A DNA stretch of 64,000 nucleotides from JBLHOS01 sp047623825 (GCA_047623825.1 JBLHOS010000003.1:1-64000); one strand, 5' to 3'. Positions 37,614-46,776 are shown, numbered from the stretch's first letter. Translations and numbers: made by a program. The notes: a model not told the origin generated them from the letters alone.

Positions 37614-38122
37614 GATGAGACCTCAGAAATTTTCGAAAAATGAAGACGCAATTCCGGATCCATCATTTGCTCTAACACTGTTTTAAAACCGGCAACAGCC
37701 TCTGGCCCGGCATCTCGAAACGCAGCCCTCATGCGTTTGCGCTGCGCCTCTGACAATTCTCGCTCTAAAGCGATCCCCATCTCTGTCAAATATAGGTGTC
37801 GTTCCCGCCGATCATGTGTCCCGACGCGGCTTTCGACCAACCCGCCCTCAACCAACGCGCGCAGGACGCGATTCAGTGATTGCTTAGTTACGCCCAAGAT
37901 CTCCAATAGATTGTTGACGGTCGTGCCCGGGCTTCGATTGATGAAATGAATGGCGCGGTGGTGGGCGCGGCCAAAGGTGTATTTCTGCAAAATGCGGTCT
38001 GGATCGGACGTAAAGCCACGATATGCAAAGAACATCGCCTCAATGCCCTTGCGCAACTGCTCATCGGTTAGAAAAAGAAGGCTCTCTCCACTACCGGATG
38101 TGATGCTGGCCCCGTGATCCAC
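37610..38122 (-). CDS. petP: MarR-family transcriptional regulator, PetP-like
   Basis: 170 residues. The winged-helix core is FINRSPGTTVNNLLEILGVTKQSLNR and VLRALVEGGLVESRVGTHDRRERHLYLTE, typical of MarR proteins. Its place directly before the PetR-type regulator with a four-base overlap gives the PetP call. The start is GTG 38122, ten bases after AAAGGA. It is the first gene of the minus-strand run that ends in dxs. Co-transcription with that whole set is inferred from spacing. Confidence 0.8.
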   Translation of the reverse strand: MDHGASITSGSGESLLFLTDEQLRKGIEAMFFAYRGFTSDPDRILQKYTFGRAHHRAIHFINRSPGTTVNNLLEILGVTKQSLNRVLRALVEGGLVESRVGTHDRRERHLYLTEMGIALERELSEAQRKRMRAAFRDAGPEAVAGFKTVLEQMMDPELRLHFSKISEVSS

Positions 38123-38315
38123 AATATCAGTCCTTTTTACTTCATCTTTTTTAAAAAATGTTCAGTCTAGTTTATGTCAGTGTTGTTGACTTTCCAAGAT
38201 TCGATTGGTAGCCGATGTCAACTTTTGCGCAATTTTATGTCCGGTTCCGAGGCATTTTGCGCAATTATCGGAAATGTGCAGGCAACACCTGCGGTCAAGT
38301 TGAGAGGGGCAAGCC

Positions 38316-39185
38316 ATGAGTGGGACCTATGACAATCGCGACGGGATGATTTGGATGGACGGGGCCATGGTGCCGTGGCGAGAGGCCAATGTGCACATCC
38401 TGACCCATGCATTACACTATGCGTCGTCGGTCTTTGAGGGTGAGCGCGCCTATAACGGCAACATCTTTGAGAGCCGCAAGCATTCCGAACGGCTGCTGGC
38501 TTCTGGTGCGATGCTGGACGTTGAGATCCCTTGGACCGTGGATGAAATTGAGTCTGCGAAGTACGCAGTGCTGAAGGCCAATGGCCTGACAGATGCCTAT
38601 GTGCGTGTGATTGCTTGGCGGGGTTCGGGCGAGGATATGGGAGTTGCATCACAGCGCAATCCGGTTCGTATGGCAGTCGCAGCCTGGGAATGGGGGGCCT
38701 ACTACGGTGATGCTAAGATGAAGGGGGCCAACCTTGATGTCAGCAAATGGCGCCGCCCGTCACCCGACACAATCCCTTGTTTTGCCAAGGCTGCGGGCCT
38801 CTACATGATCTGTTCAATGTCCAAGCACGCCGCCGAAGCGAAAGGCTGCTCAGACGCAATGATGTTTGACTATCGCGGCTATGTGGCAGAGGCGACCGGC
38901 GCAAATATCTTCTTTGTTAAAGATGGTGAAGTGCACACACCCAAGCCCGATTGCTTTTTAAATGGCATTACCCGTCAAACTGTTGTGCGGATGTTAGGTC
39001 AACGTCAGATCAAGGTTCATGAACGCCATATCATGCCCGAAGAGCTGGAAGGCTTTGAGCAATGTTGGCTAACTGGTACCGCAGCCGAGGTCACACCAGT
39101 TGGAAAAATTGGCGATTACAACTTTGAAGTTGGGTCCATTGCGCGCGAAATTGCGTCTTCCTACGAAGAACTCGTTCGGGCCTGA
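38316..39185 (+). CDS. ilvE: Branched-chain amino acid aminotransferase
   Basis: 289 residues from ATG 38316 behind GAGAGGGG. PLP lysine is in FAKAAGLYMICSMSKHAAE, and MMFDYRGYVAEATGANIFFV plus NGITRQTVVRMLGQR are the class IV signatures. It transaminates Leu, Ile and Val with 2-oxoglutarate. It stands divergent from petP across a 193-base gap that holds the promoters. A strong terminator follows. Confidence 0.93.
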   Translation: MSGTYDNRDGMIWMDGAMVPWREANVHILTHALHYASSVFEGERAYNGNIFESRKHSERLLASGAMLDVEIPWTVDEIESAKYAVLKANGLTDAYVRVIAWRGSGEDMGVASQRNPVRMAVAAWEWGAYYGDAKMKGANLDVSKWRRPSPDTIPCFAKAAGLYMICSMSKHAAEAKGCSDAMMFDYRGYVAEATGANIFFVKDGEVHTPKPDCFLNGITRQTVVRMLGQRQIKVHERHIMPEELEGFEQCWLTGTAAEVTPVGKIGDYNFEVGSIAREIASSYEELVRA

Positions 39186-39205
39186 TCGCTTATGAAAAGA
39201 AAAAG

Positions 39206-39234
39206 ACGCCCGGCGAAAGCCTGGGCGTTTTTTT
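39206..39234 (+). terminator. Rho-independent terminator of ilvE
   Basis: ACGCCCGGC-GAAA-GCCTGGGCGT pairs into a 9-bp stem with one bulged A and a GAAA tetraloop, followed by seven Ts. It begins 20 bases after the ilvE stop. Confidence 0.85.
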
Positions 39235-39428
39235 GGTTGTAGCCCGGTGACACACACAATTTGGGGGCTGTAATTCGTGCCACCGGGTGAGCAAATACTC
39301 TCTACATTTGTTGTTATGTCAAAGGGAGGCGGCGAATTCAGGGAGGCTTTGTGCTTTCTCCCTGGTGTTTTTAGGGCAAAACTAAGGCTATGCTTGATTT
39401 GCCAACGTAAGAAAGCCACCATCCCCGA

Positions 39429-39770
39429 ATGGTAGTGCCCCTTCAGCCCCAGAAGCCCATATCAATTCCTGATCGTGTCGCCTTCGACCGCCGTGAAATT
39501 GGCGTGATCATGTCTGTATACGGCCGGATGGTCGCAGCGGGTGAATGGCGTGATTATGGAATTTCCTGCCTGACCGAGTTCGCAGTTTTTTCGATCTTTC
39601 GGCGCACGGCGGAGAACCCACTTTACCGGGTTGAGAAGCGGCCAAAGCTGACGCAAAAACAAGGGCTGTTTTCTGTGGTCGGAATGGATGGCCGGATCTT
39701 GAAGCGCGGTAATGACCTGAAATCTGTCCTGAGAGTGCTTGAGAAAAAGCTGATCCGAATTGTTGAATAA
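39429..39770 (+). CDS. DUF2794 domain protein
   Basis: 113 residues, VAFDRREIGVIMSVYGRMVA, AGEWRDYGISCLTEFAVFSI and RRTAENPLYRVEKRPKL, the body of DUF2794, an alphaproteobacterial family of unknown function. No signal peptide or membrane segment. It is transcribed alone after the ilvE terminator and converges with the NlpC/P60 gene, leaving only five bases. The 200 bases between ilvE's terminator and this gene hold nothing else I recognise. Confidence 0.85.
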   Translation: MVVPLQPQKPISIPDRVAFDRREIGVIMSVYGRMVAAGEWRDYGISCLTEFAVFSIFRRTAENPLYRVEKRPKLTQKQGLFSVVGMDGRILKRGNDLKSVLRVLEKKLIRIVE

Positions 39771-39775
39771 CCGCT

Positions 39776-40609
39776 TTAGTTGACCAGCCGCTTGCGCGCG
39801 GTGATTGATCCACCGTCGCTTTCGACGATGCGTGCTGCAGCGTCTCTCAGCGGTTCATAAGCCACGGCCATATGATGCGCGTTTGCATGAAGCAGCATCC
39901 GCTCGTTGGCCATGATACCGACATGACCGTTCCAAAAAACCAAATCTCCTCGGATAAAAGGCTCCCCAAGGTGAAGATCGCGGCCGAGCGCGTCTTGCTG
40001 TTGGTCGCTGTCGCGCGGGCATTCCATGCCGGTCGCAATAAGGGCAATTTGGATCAGTCCAGAACAATCCATTCCCCAACGACTGCAACCGCCCCACAAA
40101 TAGGGCGATCCTAGAAAGAGATCCGCGACACCAGCCGGATCATCGAATCGCGCCCTAAGGGGCTGCAGGTGGGGTTTGGGAATAAAGTGGCCTGTATGGA
40201 CCTTGAGATAGGATTCTCGTTCCGCCACGACACGGACGCGCGACCCGAAAAAGATCGCTACCTCTGGCGGAGCTTTCAAGTTCGCCTTGGGATAAAGATG
40301 GGTGGCAGGTGCGGCGACCCAGTGGGTCGGTTCTTGCGGCTCCACTAACGCGCCGGCAACAATGTAGCCAACTTGGCCGTCTCGTTCTGACCGACCAAAG
40401 GCAAAACCTTCATGGGTCTCTATTACCAAAAACCGTTCACCAAACAGCAATTGGCTGACGCGTTGGCCCTGGGGCTTATCGACAATATTAGCCATCGGTT
40501 GCTGGATCATCATTTCCGTGCCAGTCGAGAACTGGACAGCATCAACGCTGCCCTCAAGCGAGGAATGGGCGACACGGTCGTTGGCTAGATGCAGTCTGCG
40601 GTCTGTCAT
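39776..40609 (-). CDS. NlpC/P60 family cysteine peptidase with SH3-like domains
   Basis: 277 residues from ATG 40609. Residues 1 to about 140 contain SH3b-like segments (QRVSQLLFGERFLVIETHEG). The catalytic domain has YLWGGCSRWGMDCSGLIQIAL, where the Cys of DCSG is the nucleophile, RGDLVFWNGHVGIM with the catalytic His, and a later His in LLHANAHHM. It cleaves gamma-D-glutamyl-DAP type bonds in cell-wall peptides. No signal peptide is visible, so it may act on recycled peptides in the cytoplasm. The four-base overlap with the M17 aminopeptidase supports joint peptide recycling. Confidence 0.9.
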   Translation of the reverse strand: MTDRRLHLANDRVAHSSLEGSVDAVQFSTGTEMMIQQPMANIVDKPQGQRVSQLLFGERFLVIETHEGFAFGRSERDGQVGYIVAGALVEPQEPTHWVAAPATHLYPKANLKAPPEVAIFFGSRVRVVAERESYLKVHTGHFIPKPHLQPLRARFDDPAGVADLFLGSPYLWGGCSRWGMDCSGLIQIALIATGMECPRDSDQQQDALGRDLHLGEPFIRGDLVFWNGHVGIMANERMLLHANAHHMAVAYEPLRDAAARIVESDGGSITARKRLVN

Positions 40610-41991
40610 AGGTTCAGGGCCTTTGGCAGTGCGGTGAAAATTGTTCTTATTCCTTGACCAATGCCACCTTTGAGCCTGCCAGGGGCAGCGCTTGGTTGCC
40701 ATCCATAGATATCGAAATGGGCAAAGCTGGCCACGTCGGGCACGAACCGACGCAAAAACAGGGCCGCCGTGATCGATCCGCCAAAACCACCGCTGGGGGC
40801 ATTGTCCAGATCGGCAATTCCGGGTTCAATCATTCGCTCATAAGGCGTGTGAAACGGCATCCGCCACACTGGATCGCCGGCATGCGTTGCCGCATCTGTC
40901 AGCGCTGCGGACAGGCGCGCGTCGTCGGTATAAAAGGGTGCAAGATCTGGGCCCAATGCGACGCGGGCAGCACCGGTTAGGGTTGCCATGCAGATTAACA
41001 AATCTGGTGGCGCCTCATTAGCTAGCGCCAGCGCGTCAGCCAGAACAAGTCGACCCTCTGCATCTGTATTGTTGATTTCGACGGTCAGGCCATTGCGCGC
41101 AGTCAGAATATCGCCGGGCCTGAACGCATTGCCTGAAACACTGTTCTCGACGACAGGGATCAGAATTCGCAATTGAACTGGCAACCCACTGGCCATGATC
41201 ATATGAGCAAGGCCCAACACATTGGCGGCACCGCCCATATCTTTTTTCATTATCCCCATTGAGGCGCCGGGTTTCAGGTTCAGACCCCCGGTGTCAAAAC
41301 ACACACCCTTGCCGACCAACGTTACCACTGGGCCCGATGTGCCCCATGTGATGTCGATCAACCGAGGCTCTGATACAGATGCGCGCCCAACCGCGTGGAT
41401 TAGTGGAAAGTTCTGCGCAAGAAGGTCAGACCCGCTAATAACGTTCATTACTGCGCCGAACTGTGTCGCAAGATCACGCGCGGCGTTCTCCAATGCATCC
41501 GGCGTCATGTCAGAGGCGGGTGTATTGATCAAATCGCGGGTCAATGCTTCGGCGGCTGCCAGTATCTCTATGCGCTCTCGGTCCACACCTTTGGGGGTGA
41601 TCAGCTGGGCGAGGACACCAGATTGCTTGGCGTATCTGTCGAACCGATAACACGAAAACAGAAATCCAAGTGCGGCCTCATCCAGATCGGGTGCGCCCAG
41701 ATCATGCTCCAGATGGTAAATGGCATTGGGCAGATTTGCGATTGCGGCCCCAATGCCAAATCGGCATGCAGTCCGGTCTTTGGCGGTGCCGGCCCCGATG
41801 ATAGCACCAGCGATCGCGCCACTTGGCTCAAACAGAACACATGTCTCACCAAGCTTGGCCGCAAAGCCATGCGCCCCGGCCCAAACCTGATGAGGTGCGG
41901 GCAGGGTCGACAACGCTACTTCCAACGCCACGGGTTCGATTAAACGAATTGGACGGCTCTCAGCGGATGGGTCAGCAAAGGTGGCGGGCAT
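40606..41991 (-). CDS. M17 leucyl aminopeptidase family protein
   Basis: 461 residues. The M17 active-site signature NTDAEGRLVLADAL and the metal region GKGVCFDTGGLNLKPG (with the Asp and Lys) are intact, as is MKKDMGGAANVLG. It should remove N-terminal residues from peptides using two metals. The first 170 residues are the usual macro-like N domain. It is directly upstream of the NlpC/P60 gene, which suggests both process muropeptides. ATG 41991 starts MPATFADPS. Confidence 0.9.
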   Translation of the reverse strand: MPATFADPSAESRPIRLIEPVALEVALSTLPAPHQVWAGAHGFAAKLGETCVLFEPSGAIAGAIIGAGTAKDRTACRFGIGAAIANLPNAIYHLEHDLGAPDLDEAALGFLFSCYRFDRYAKQSGVLAQLITPKGVDRERIEILAAAEALTRDLINTPASDMTPDALENAARDLATQFGAVMNVISGSDLLAQNFPLIHAVGRASVSEPRLIDITWGTSGPVVTLVGKGVCFDTGGLNLKPGASMGIMKKDMGGAANVLGLAHMIMASGLPVQLRILIPVVENSVSGNAFRPGDILTARNGLTVEINNTDAEGRLVLADALALANEAPPDLLICMATLTGAARVALGPDLAPFYTDDARLSAALTDAATHAGDPVWRMPFHTPYERMIEPGIADLDNAPSGGFGGSITAALFLRRFVPDVASFAHFDIYGWQPSAAPGRLKGGIGQGIRTIFTALPKALNL

Positions 41992-42059
41992 GGACAGGCC
42001 TTATCTATTGATCAGAGCCACAGTAGCGTGCGGCCACGACCCTGCAAGCCTGTTTGCTT

Positions 42060-42452
42060 TTAACCAGAAAGATCCTCCAGATCCCAAACTGCCAAGATCG
42101 ATCGATCGCCGATCCGCATCAGCCGCGCCAAAGTGGCCGCCAGTGCGACGTCATTGCCGCCGTCCAAGCACTCCAAAACATCACTCGCCACGCGCTTTAG
42201 ACTGATCATGCCGATCAGATCGGCGGCATCAAACAGATGTTGGGTCGGACCAGCTATTGCCGTCAGGTCCACTGTCTGGGCCGATGCCTTTAGCGCGGCC
42301 AAATGATGGGTAATGTCGTCCAACGACCGTGCCACGAGCTGTTCCGCCCGGTGTTCACCAAACTGACTACACAAAACTTCTAATCGGTCCGGATCGAACC
42401 GCGCACCCTCTTCCACCCGCAAAACGGTTACGTGTCGATTCATCTCACTCAC
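42060..42452 (-). CDS. Conserved hypothetical helical protein, 130 residues
   Basis: MSEMNRHVTVLRVEEGARFDP then helical blocks ARSLDDITHHLAALKASAQ and LFDAADLIGMISLKRVASDV. The layout recalls an Hpt-like helical bundle, but I see no HxxKG phosphotransfer motif, so no kinase partner is claimed. It has a divergent orientation from the carbonic-anhydrase operon with a 132-base gap. Function unknown. Confidence 0.55.
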   Translation of the reverse strand: MSEMNRHVTVLRVEEGARFDPDRLEVLCSQFGEHRAEQLVARSLDDITHHLAALKASAQTVDLTAIAGPTQHLFDAADLIGMISLKRVASDVLECLDGGNDVALAATLARLMRIGDRSILAVWDLEDLSG

Positions 42453-42584
42453 TCCCGGTCTGCCCCCACGGCCCGGACAGGTTCGCCTATCGTTCTGAAG
42501 AAAGGATTAGGCGTCATTGGAAAAACCACTCGAAATTGATGCGAATGCCTATTAACAATCAGGGACAGTCCGCAAAGGTTAATT

Positions 42585-43235
42585 ATGTCAGAGATCGAGA
42601 TCCTTCCCGCCTTCTTGAAAGATCGTTTTGACCTTTGGAAGGTCTCGACCTTCTCACGTCATGAACAAACATATCGCCAGTTGGCAAGCGAGGGGCAGTC
42701 GCCCCGGGCTATGTTCATTTCGTGTTGCGACAGCCGCGTGAATGTTGCCTCGATCTTCGGGGTTGAGGCGGGTGAGCTATTCATCCACCGCAACATCGCT
42801 GGATTAGTGCCGCCGTGCGAGCCAAGCAAGTCATATCACGGCACGTCAGCAGCCTTAGAATACGCTGTTCGGGCTTTAAAAGTCAGCCATATTGTCGTGT
42901 TAGGTCATTCTAACTGTGGTGGTGTCCAAGGCTGTCTGGATATGTGTACTGGCCGCGCGCCTGAGCTGGAAGACGAGGCAAGTTTTATTGGGCGATGGAT
43001 GGATCTGCTCCGCGAACCCTGTGGTCGTGTCGTTAACGAAGTTGCGCCTGCCGACCAACCCGAAGCATTGGAGAAAGAGGCAATCCAGCTCTCGCTCAAG
43101 AACCTGATGACCTTTCCGTTCGTCCTTGACCGTATCAAAGACGAAACGCTGTCTCTGCATGGGCTGTGGGTCAATATTGGATCGGGTGAACTGGAAGGTT
43201 ATGATGCTTACAGGGGCGATTTCATTACCCTCTGA
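42585..43235 (+). CDS. can: Beta-class carbonic anhydrase
   Basis: 216 residues from ATG 42585 behind AAAGG. Zinc ligands are visible: ISCCDSR (Cys47, with Asp49 and Arg51 forming the gate) and VVLGHSNCGGV (His108 and Cys111). It interconverts CO2 and bicarbonate in the cytoplasm. The length and SAALEYAV block are normal for the family. It heads a three-gene set with a SbtA-like bicarbonate permease and a PII-like protein; the gap to the permease is 60 bases. Confidence 0.93.
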   Translation: MSEIEILPAFLKDRFDLWKVSTFSRHEQTYRQLASEGQSPRAMFISCCDSRVNVASIFGVEAGELFIHRNIAGLVPPCEPSKSYHGTSAALEYAVRALKVSHIVVLGHSNCGGVQGCLDMCTGRAPELEDEASFIGRWMDLLREPCGRVVNEVAPADQPEALEKEAIQLSLKNLMTFPFVLDRIKDETLSLHGLWVNIGSGELEGYDAYRGDFITL

Positions 43236-43295
43236 CGCCCTTTACAAAGGCCATATCTCTTTCTAAGGGAATTGAGATTTTGATAGGGGGTTGCC

Positions 43296-44276
43296 GTGGA
43301 AGGCATTCTGTCTCTGGCGCTAGACAACCTGATTTCGCCGATCATTTTGAGCTTTGCGCTTGGCTATGGCGCAGCGCTGGCGCGATCCGATTTGTCGGTG
43401 CCCGAGGCTGTCGCAAAAGGAATGTCGATCTACCTTCTCTTTGCGATTGGGTTCAAGGGTGGGGTCAGCGTGGCCGATCATGGCGTTGACAGCACCCTTA
43501 TTTTGTCTCTGCTGGCGGGGGGCATTTTGTCCTTTGTCCTGCCGGTTGTGGCTTTCGCATTGCTGCGGGCGATCACCGGGATGAGCGTTGTTGATGCCGC
43601 CGCCGTTGCCGCGCATTACGGCTCAATCTCGATCGTCACGTTTGTCACAGCCAGCAGCGTGGTGACCAGTACCGGGCTGACTAGCGAAGGATACATGGTG
43701 GCGGTCGCGGCCGTGATGGAGGCGCCTGCGATTTTATCGGCCCTTTGGTTGATTGCACGCCACGGCAATAGCGAAACTAAAATGGACAAAGACCTGATGC
43801 GCGAGATCATGTTGAACGGGTCCATCGTCTTGCTGGTTGGCTCATTCGTGATCGGGGCAGTGACAGGCGCAGAAGGACTGGCACAGATCGACGCCTTCAT
43901 CGTGTCCCCGTTCCAAGGTGTTTTGTGCCTGTTCTTGCTGGATATGGGGCTGGTCGCGGGGCGGGGTCTGCGCGAAGCACGCGGGATTTTGCGTCCCAAT
44001 GTCTTGATTTTCGGTATGCTGATGCCGCTGATCGGGGCCAGCTTCGGATTGGCGGTGGGGCTGATGCTGGGGCTCTCAACTGGGGGGGTGATGCTGTTCA
44101 TGACGCTGGCTGCGTCGGCCTCTTATATCGCGGTGCCGGCGGCGATGCGGGTTGCCCTGCCAGAGGCGAACCCCTCAATCTATTTGACGCTATCACTTGG
44201 GGTGACATTCCCGTTTAACCTGACCTTGGGCATCCCGATTTATCTGACGATCGCCCAAGCCCTGACCGGAGGATAA
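43296..44276 (+). CDS. sbtA: SbtA-like sodium-dependent bicarbonate permease
   Basis: 326 residues, about ten membrane segments. LALDNLISPIILSFALGYGAAL, LLFAIGFKGGVSVAD and AHYGSISIVTFVTA match the SbtA/DUF897 family of high-affinity Na+/HCO3- symporters, known from cyanobacteria and also found in heterotrophs. The start is GTG 43296 after AGGGGG. It lies between a carbonic anhydrase and a PII-like gene. It is followed by the PII-like gene after four bases, GGAGG sitting in its own stop region. Activity is inferred from family and context. Confidence 0.85.
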   Translation: MEGILSLALDNLISPIILSFALGYGAALARSDLSVPEAVAKGMSIYLLFAIGFKGGVSVADHGVDSTLILSLLAGGILSFVLPVVAFALLRAITGMSVVDAAAVAAHYGSISIVTFVTASSVVTSTGLTSEGYMVAVAAVMEAPAILSALWLIARHGNSETKMDKDLMREIMLNGSIVLLVGSFVIGAVTGAEGLAQIDAFIVSPFQGVLCLFLLDMGLVAGRGLREARGILRPNVLIFGMLMPLIGASFGLAVGLMLGLSTGGVMLFMTLAASASYIAVPAAMRVALPEANPSIYLTLSLGVTFPFNLTLGIPIYLTIAQALTGG

Positions 44277-44280
44277 CGCC

Positions 44281-44589
44281 ATGCAAACCCATCAGGCGAA
44301 ACGGGTTGAGATCACCATCGAGGCGGTTATGGAGCGCCGTTTGACAGACGCATTGGAAGGTGCGGGTGTCACCGGATTTACGATCCTGCCGGTTCTGGGC
44401 GGATCAGGCCGTTCGGGCCATTGGAGCCGGGAAGGGCAAATCGGCCGCTTAGGGATGGTGAACGTGATTTGCATTATTCAGCCTGAACGGCTGGATAGTT
44501 TGCTGGAGGCCGCGTTTGAAGTGGTCGAGCGCCATATCGGCGTCGTCTCGGTTGTGGACTGCGAAGTGCTGAGAGCAGAGCGGTTTTAG
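44281..44589 (+). CDS. PII-superfamily protein, SbtB-like
   Basis: 102 residues. RVEITIEAVMERRLTDALEG, VTGFTILPVLGGSGRSG, and RLGMVNVICIIQPERLDSLL fit the SbtB branch of PII proteins, which inhibit or tune SbtA in response to adenylate or c-di-AMP type nucleotides. It ends CEVLRAERF without the CGPEGC-type C-terminal loop of cyanobacterial SbtB, so redox/nucleotide control of that loop is absent. The GSGRSGHW segment can serve as the T-loop. It overlaps the ribosome-binding region of the permease end. Confidence 0.8.
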   Translation: MQTHQAKRVEITIEAVMERRLTDALEGAGVTGFTILPVLGGSGRSGHWSREGQIGRLGMVNVICIIQPERLDSLLEAAFEVVERHIGVVSVVDCEVLRAERF

Positions 44590-44600
44590 CAGACAACAAA

Positions 44601-44640
44601 AAAGGCCCACCTGCCAAGTTTTGGCGGACGGGCCTATTTA
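44601..44640. terminator. Bidirectional terminator between the Sbt operon and asd
   Basis: An A-run, GGCCCACCTGCCA, a GTTT-type loop, TGGCGGACGGGCC and TATTTA form an imperfect stem with outer GGCCC/GGGCC and inner TGCCA/TGGC(G) pairing. It lies between convergent genes, so it can serve both strands. Confidence 0.55.
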
Positions 44641-44653
44641 AGATGTGGCAAAG

Positions 44654-45676
44654 TTAGCCCTTTTTCAGGACCCGGTTGCCCAAAGTTTCTGCAATCTGAA
44701 CCGCATTCAACGCGGCACCTTTGCGCAGGTTGTCTGATACGCACCAAAGGTTCAGGCCATTCTCAATCGTGCTGTCCTGTCGGATCCGGCTGACGAAGGT
44801 TGCGAAATCGCCAACGCATTCAACCGGCGTCACATAGCCGCCGTCTTCACGTTTATCGACCACAAGGATGCCCGGTGAAATTCGCAGAATTTCGCGCGCT
44901 TCGTCCTCGTCCAGAAACTCTTCAAACTCGATATTGATCGCTTCGGAATGGCCCACAAAAACGGGCACACGGACGCAGGTGGCCGTAACCTTGATCGATG
45001 GATCAAGGATCTTTTTCGTCTCCGCGACCATCTTCCATTCTTCTTTGGTATCGCCGCTATCCATGAATACATCGATATGCGGGATGACATTGAAGGCGAT
45101 TTGTTTCGTGAACGTGGATGCGGGTCGTTCCTGACCGGGGACATACATGCCCTTGGTCTGGTCCCACAGCTCATCCATGCCACCTTTGCCTGCGCCGGAA
45201 ACAGCCTGATAGGTGCTGACAACAATACGTTTGATCGTTGCGCGATCATGCAAAGGTTTCAGCGCCACAACCATCTGTGCCGTTGAGCAGTTTGGGTTCG
45301 CGATGATGTTCTTCCGGTAGTAATTATCCACGGCTTGCGGATTGACCTCTGGCACAACCAGCGGCACGTCTGGGTCATAGCGGTAGAGTGAGGAGTTATC
45401 GATTACGATACATCCTGCCTTCGCCGCCTTGGGCGCGTATTCCTTGGTTGCCTCGGACCCGATCGCGAACAACGCGATATCCCATCCGGTAAAGTCGAAG
45501 GTGGCCAGATCCTTAATTTTTAAGGTCTTGTCGCCAAAGCTACATTCCGTTCCCAATGACCGACGCGACGCAAGGGCCACAATCTCATCCACGGGAAACT
45601 CGCGTTCATCCAGAATGTTCAACATTTCACGGCCAACACTACCTGTGGCCCCAACAACGACGACTTTATAGCCCAT
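44654..45676 (-). CDS. asd: Aspartate-semialdehyde dehydrogenase
   Basis: 340 residues from ATG 45676 behind AAGGAGTCC. NADP binding is in VVVVGATGSVGREML, catalytic Cys130 in ANPNCSTAQMV, and other signatures are YQAVSGAGKGGMDEL and VPVFVGHSEAINIEF. It reduces aspartyl phosphate to the semialdehyde that leads to lysine/DAP, threonine and methionine. It links to dapD and dapE elsewhere in the window but is transcribed separately, ending against the Sbt terminator. Confidence 0.96.
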   Translation of the reverse strand: MGYKVVVVGATGSVGREMLNILDEREFPVDEIVALASRRSLGTECSFGDKTLKIKDLATFDFTGWDIALFAIGSEATKEYAPKAAKAGCIVIDNSSLYRYDPDVPLVVPEVNPQAVDNYYRKNIIANPNCSTAQMVVALKPLHDRATIKRIVVSTYQAVSGAGKGGMDELWDQTKGMYVPGQERPASTFTKQIAFNVIPHIDVFMDSGDTKEEWKMVAETKKILDPSIKVTATCVRVPVFVGHSEAINIEFEEFLDEDEAREILRISPGILVVDKREDGGYVTPVECVGDFATFVSRIRQDSTIENGLNLWCVSDNLRKGAALNAVQIAETLGNRVLKKG

Positions 45677-45744
45677 TTCTGGACTCCTTATATGTGGCAT
45701 AGACGATGCCTACTACCGGATGGTCGGCATAAGGAAAAGGATCA

Positions 45745-46776
45745 TCACGCAGATTTTTGTGCGATTAGACCTTCATAGCAGGTGACCAGCGCGTCAGCCT
45801 CTTTGGATAATGAATGATTCGCCAGGATATGATTTCGGGCTCTGGTGCCAGCTAACTCTAAATCGGTCCCCAATATCTGTGCAATTGCGGCAGTCAAAGC
45901 AGGGCCATCGTCGGCGGGTACAACGCACCCGGTCTCTGGCGTCACAATCTCTGGGAAGACGCCAACATCGCTTGCAACGACCGGTACGCCGCAAGACATC
46001 GCTTCGGGTACGGTCAGGCCGAACCCCTCTAGCAAGGACGGCGCGACATAGAGTGATAGGGACTGATAGGCTGCTGGCATTTGTTTGACGGGGATTTCAT
46101 CGACGAACAAGATCCGATCAGACAGGCCGTTTGCGGCAATCCTTGCGACCAATTCAGATTTGTATTCGGCGTGTTTTCCGGTGGCCCGCCCCAAAATCAC
46201 TGCCGACCAATTTGGCCGATCTGGCAAAAGTCGACACATCGCAGCCACGAAATGATGGGTGCCCTTCATCGGACGGACCCGACCAAAACAGCCAATCAGG
46301 TTTTGCCCGTGCTGCCCAAAAATCATGGCCTCAATGGCGGTAAATGTCCAAGGATCCACCCCGTGTGGAATGACTTGCACTTGCCCCGGCATCACGGCCG
46401 CGTTCAGCGCATTGGTGGCGATGATTGCATCACAACGACCCGTCATCCAACGGGTTAATCCACCCCGCACCCGCGGAGAGGAGGATGTAAAAACAACCTT
46501 GAATGGCATGCGCATAACGTCGCGTAGGAAAAGGCCAAAGAGAAGCTCATTATTGCGTCGGGCGTGCCAGACACGCGTCCGGTTCCAGCCGTGCCAAAGG
46601 ACCTTTGACAAGGACCAGTGCGGCACATCGGCTGGCAACCCCGGGCCGGTGGCCACAATACCAATCTTGCGGGCCTGCATCGGCACCAAATGCACTACTG
46701 TCGCCGTCACGCCAGAGACCCGCCGCTTAAAGTTGGGCGTGATAACAGCGATATCGTCGGGTTGTCGGGTTTGCAT
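45745..46776 (-). CDS. LpcC-like glycosyltransferase family 4 (LPS core)
   Basis: 343 residues. VITPNFKRRVSGVTATVVHL then GIVATGPGLP and RVWHARRNNELLFGLFLRDV closely recall rhizobial LpcC, the mannosyltransferase that adds mannose to Kdo2-lipid IVA in the LPS core. The GT4 donor site is seen in IGCFGRVRPMKGTHHFV and APSLLEGFGLTVPEAMSCG with the EGFG and E residues. It is a cytoplasmic membrane-associated enzyme. It starts 330 bases from the DEAD-box gene. Donor and acceptor are inferred. Confidence 0.8.
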   Translation of the reverse strand: MQTRQPDDIAVITPNFKRRVSGVTATVVHLVPMQARKIGIVATGPGLPADVPHWSLSKVLWHGWNRTRVWHARRNNELLFGLFLRDVMRMPFKVVFTSSSPRVRGGLTRWMTGRCDAIIATNALNAAVMPGQVQVIPHGVDPWTFTAIEAMIFGQHGQNLIGCFGRVRPMKGTHHFVAAMCRLLPDRPNWSAVILGRATGKHAEYKSELVARIAANGLSDRILFVDEIPVKQMPAAYQSLSLYVAPSLLEGFGLTVPEAMSCGVPVVASDVGVFPEIVTPETGCVVPADDGPALTAAIAQILGTDLELAGTRARNHILANHSLSKEADALVTCYEGLIAQKSA

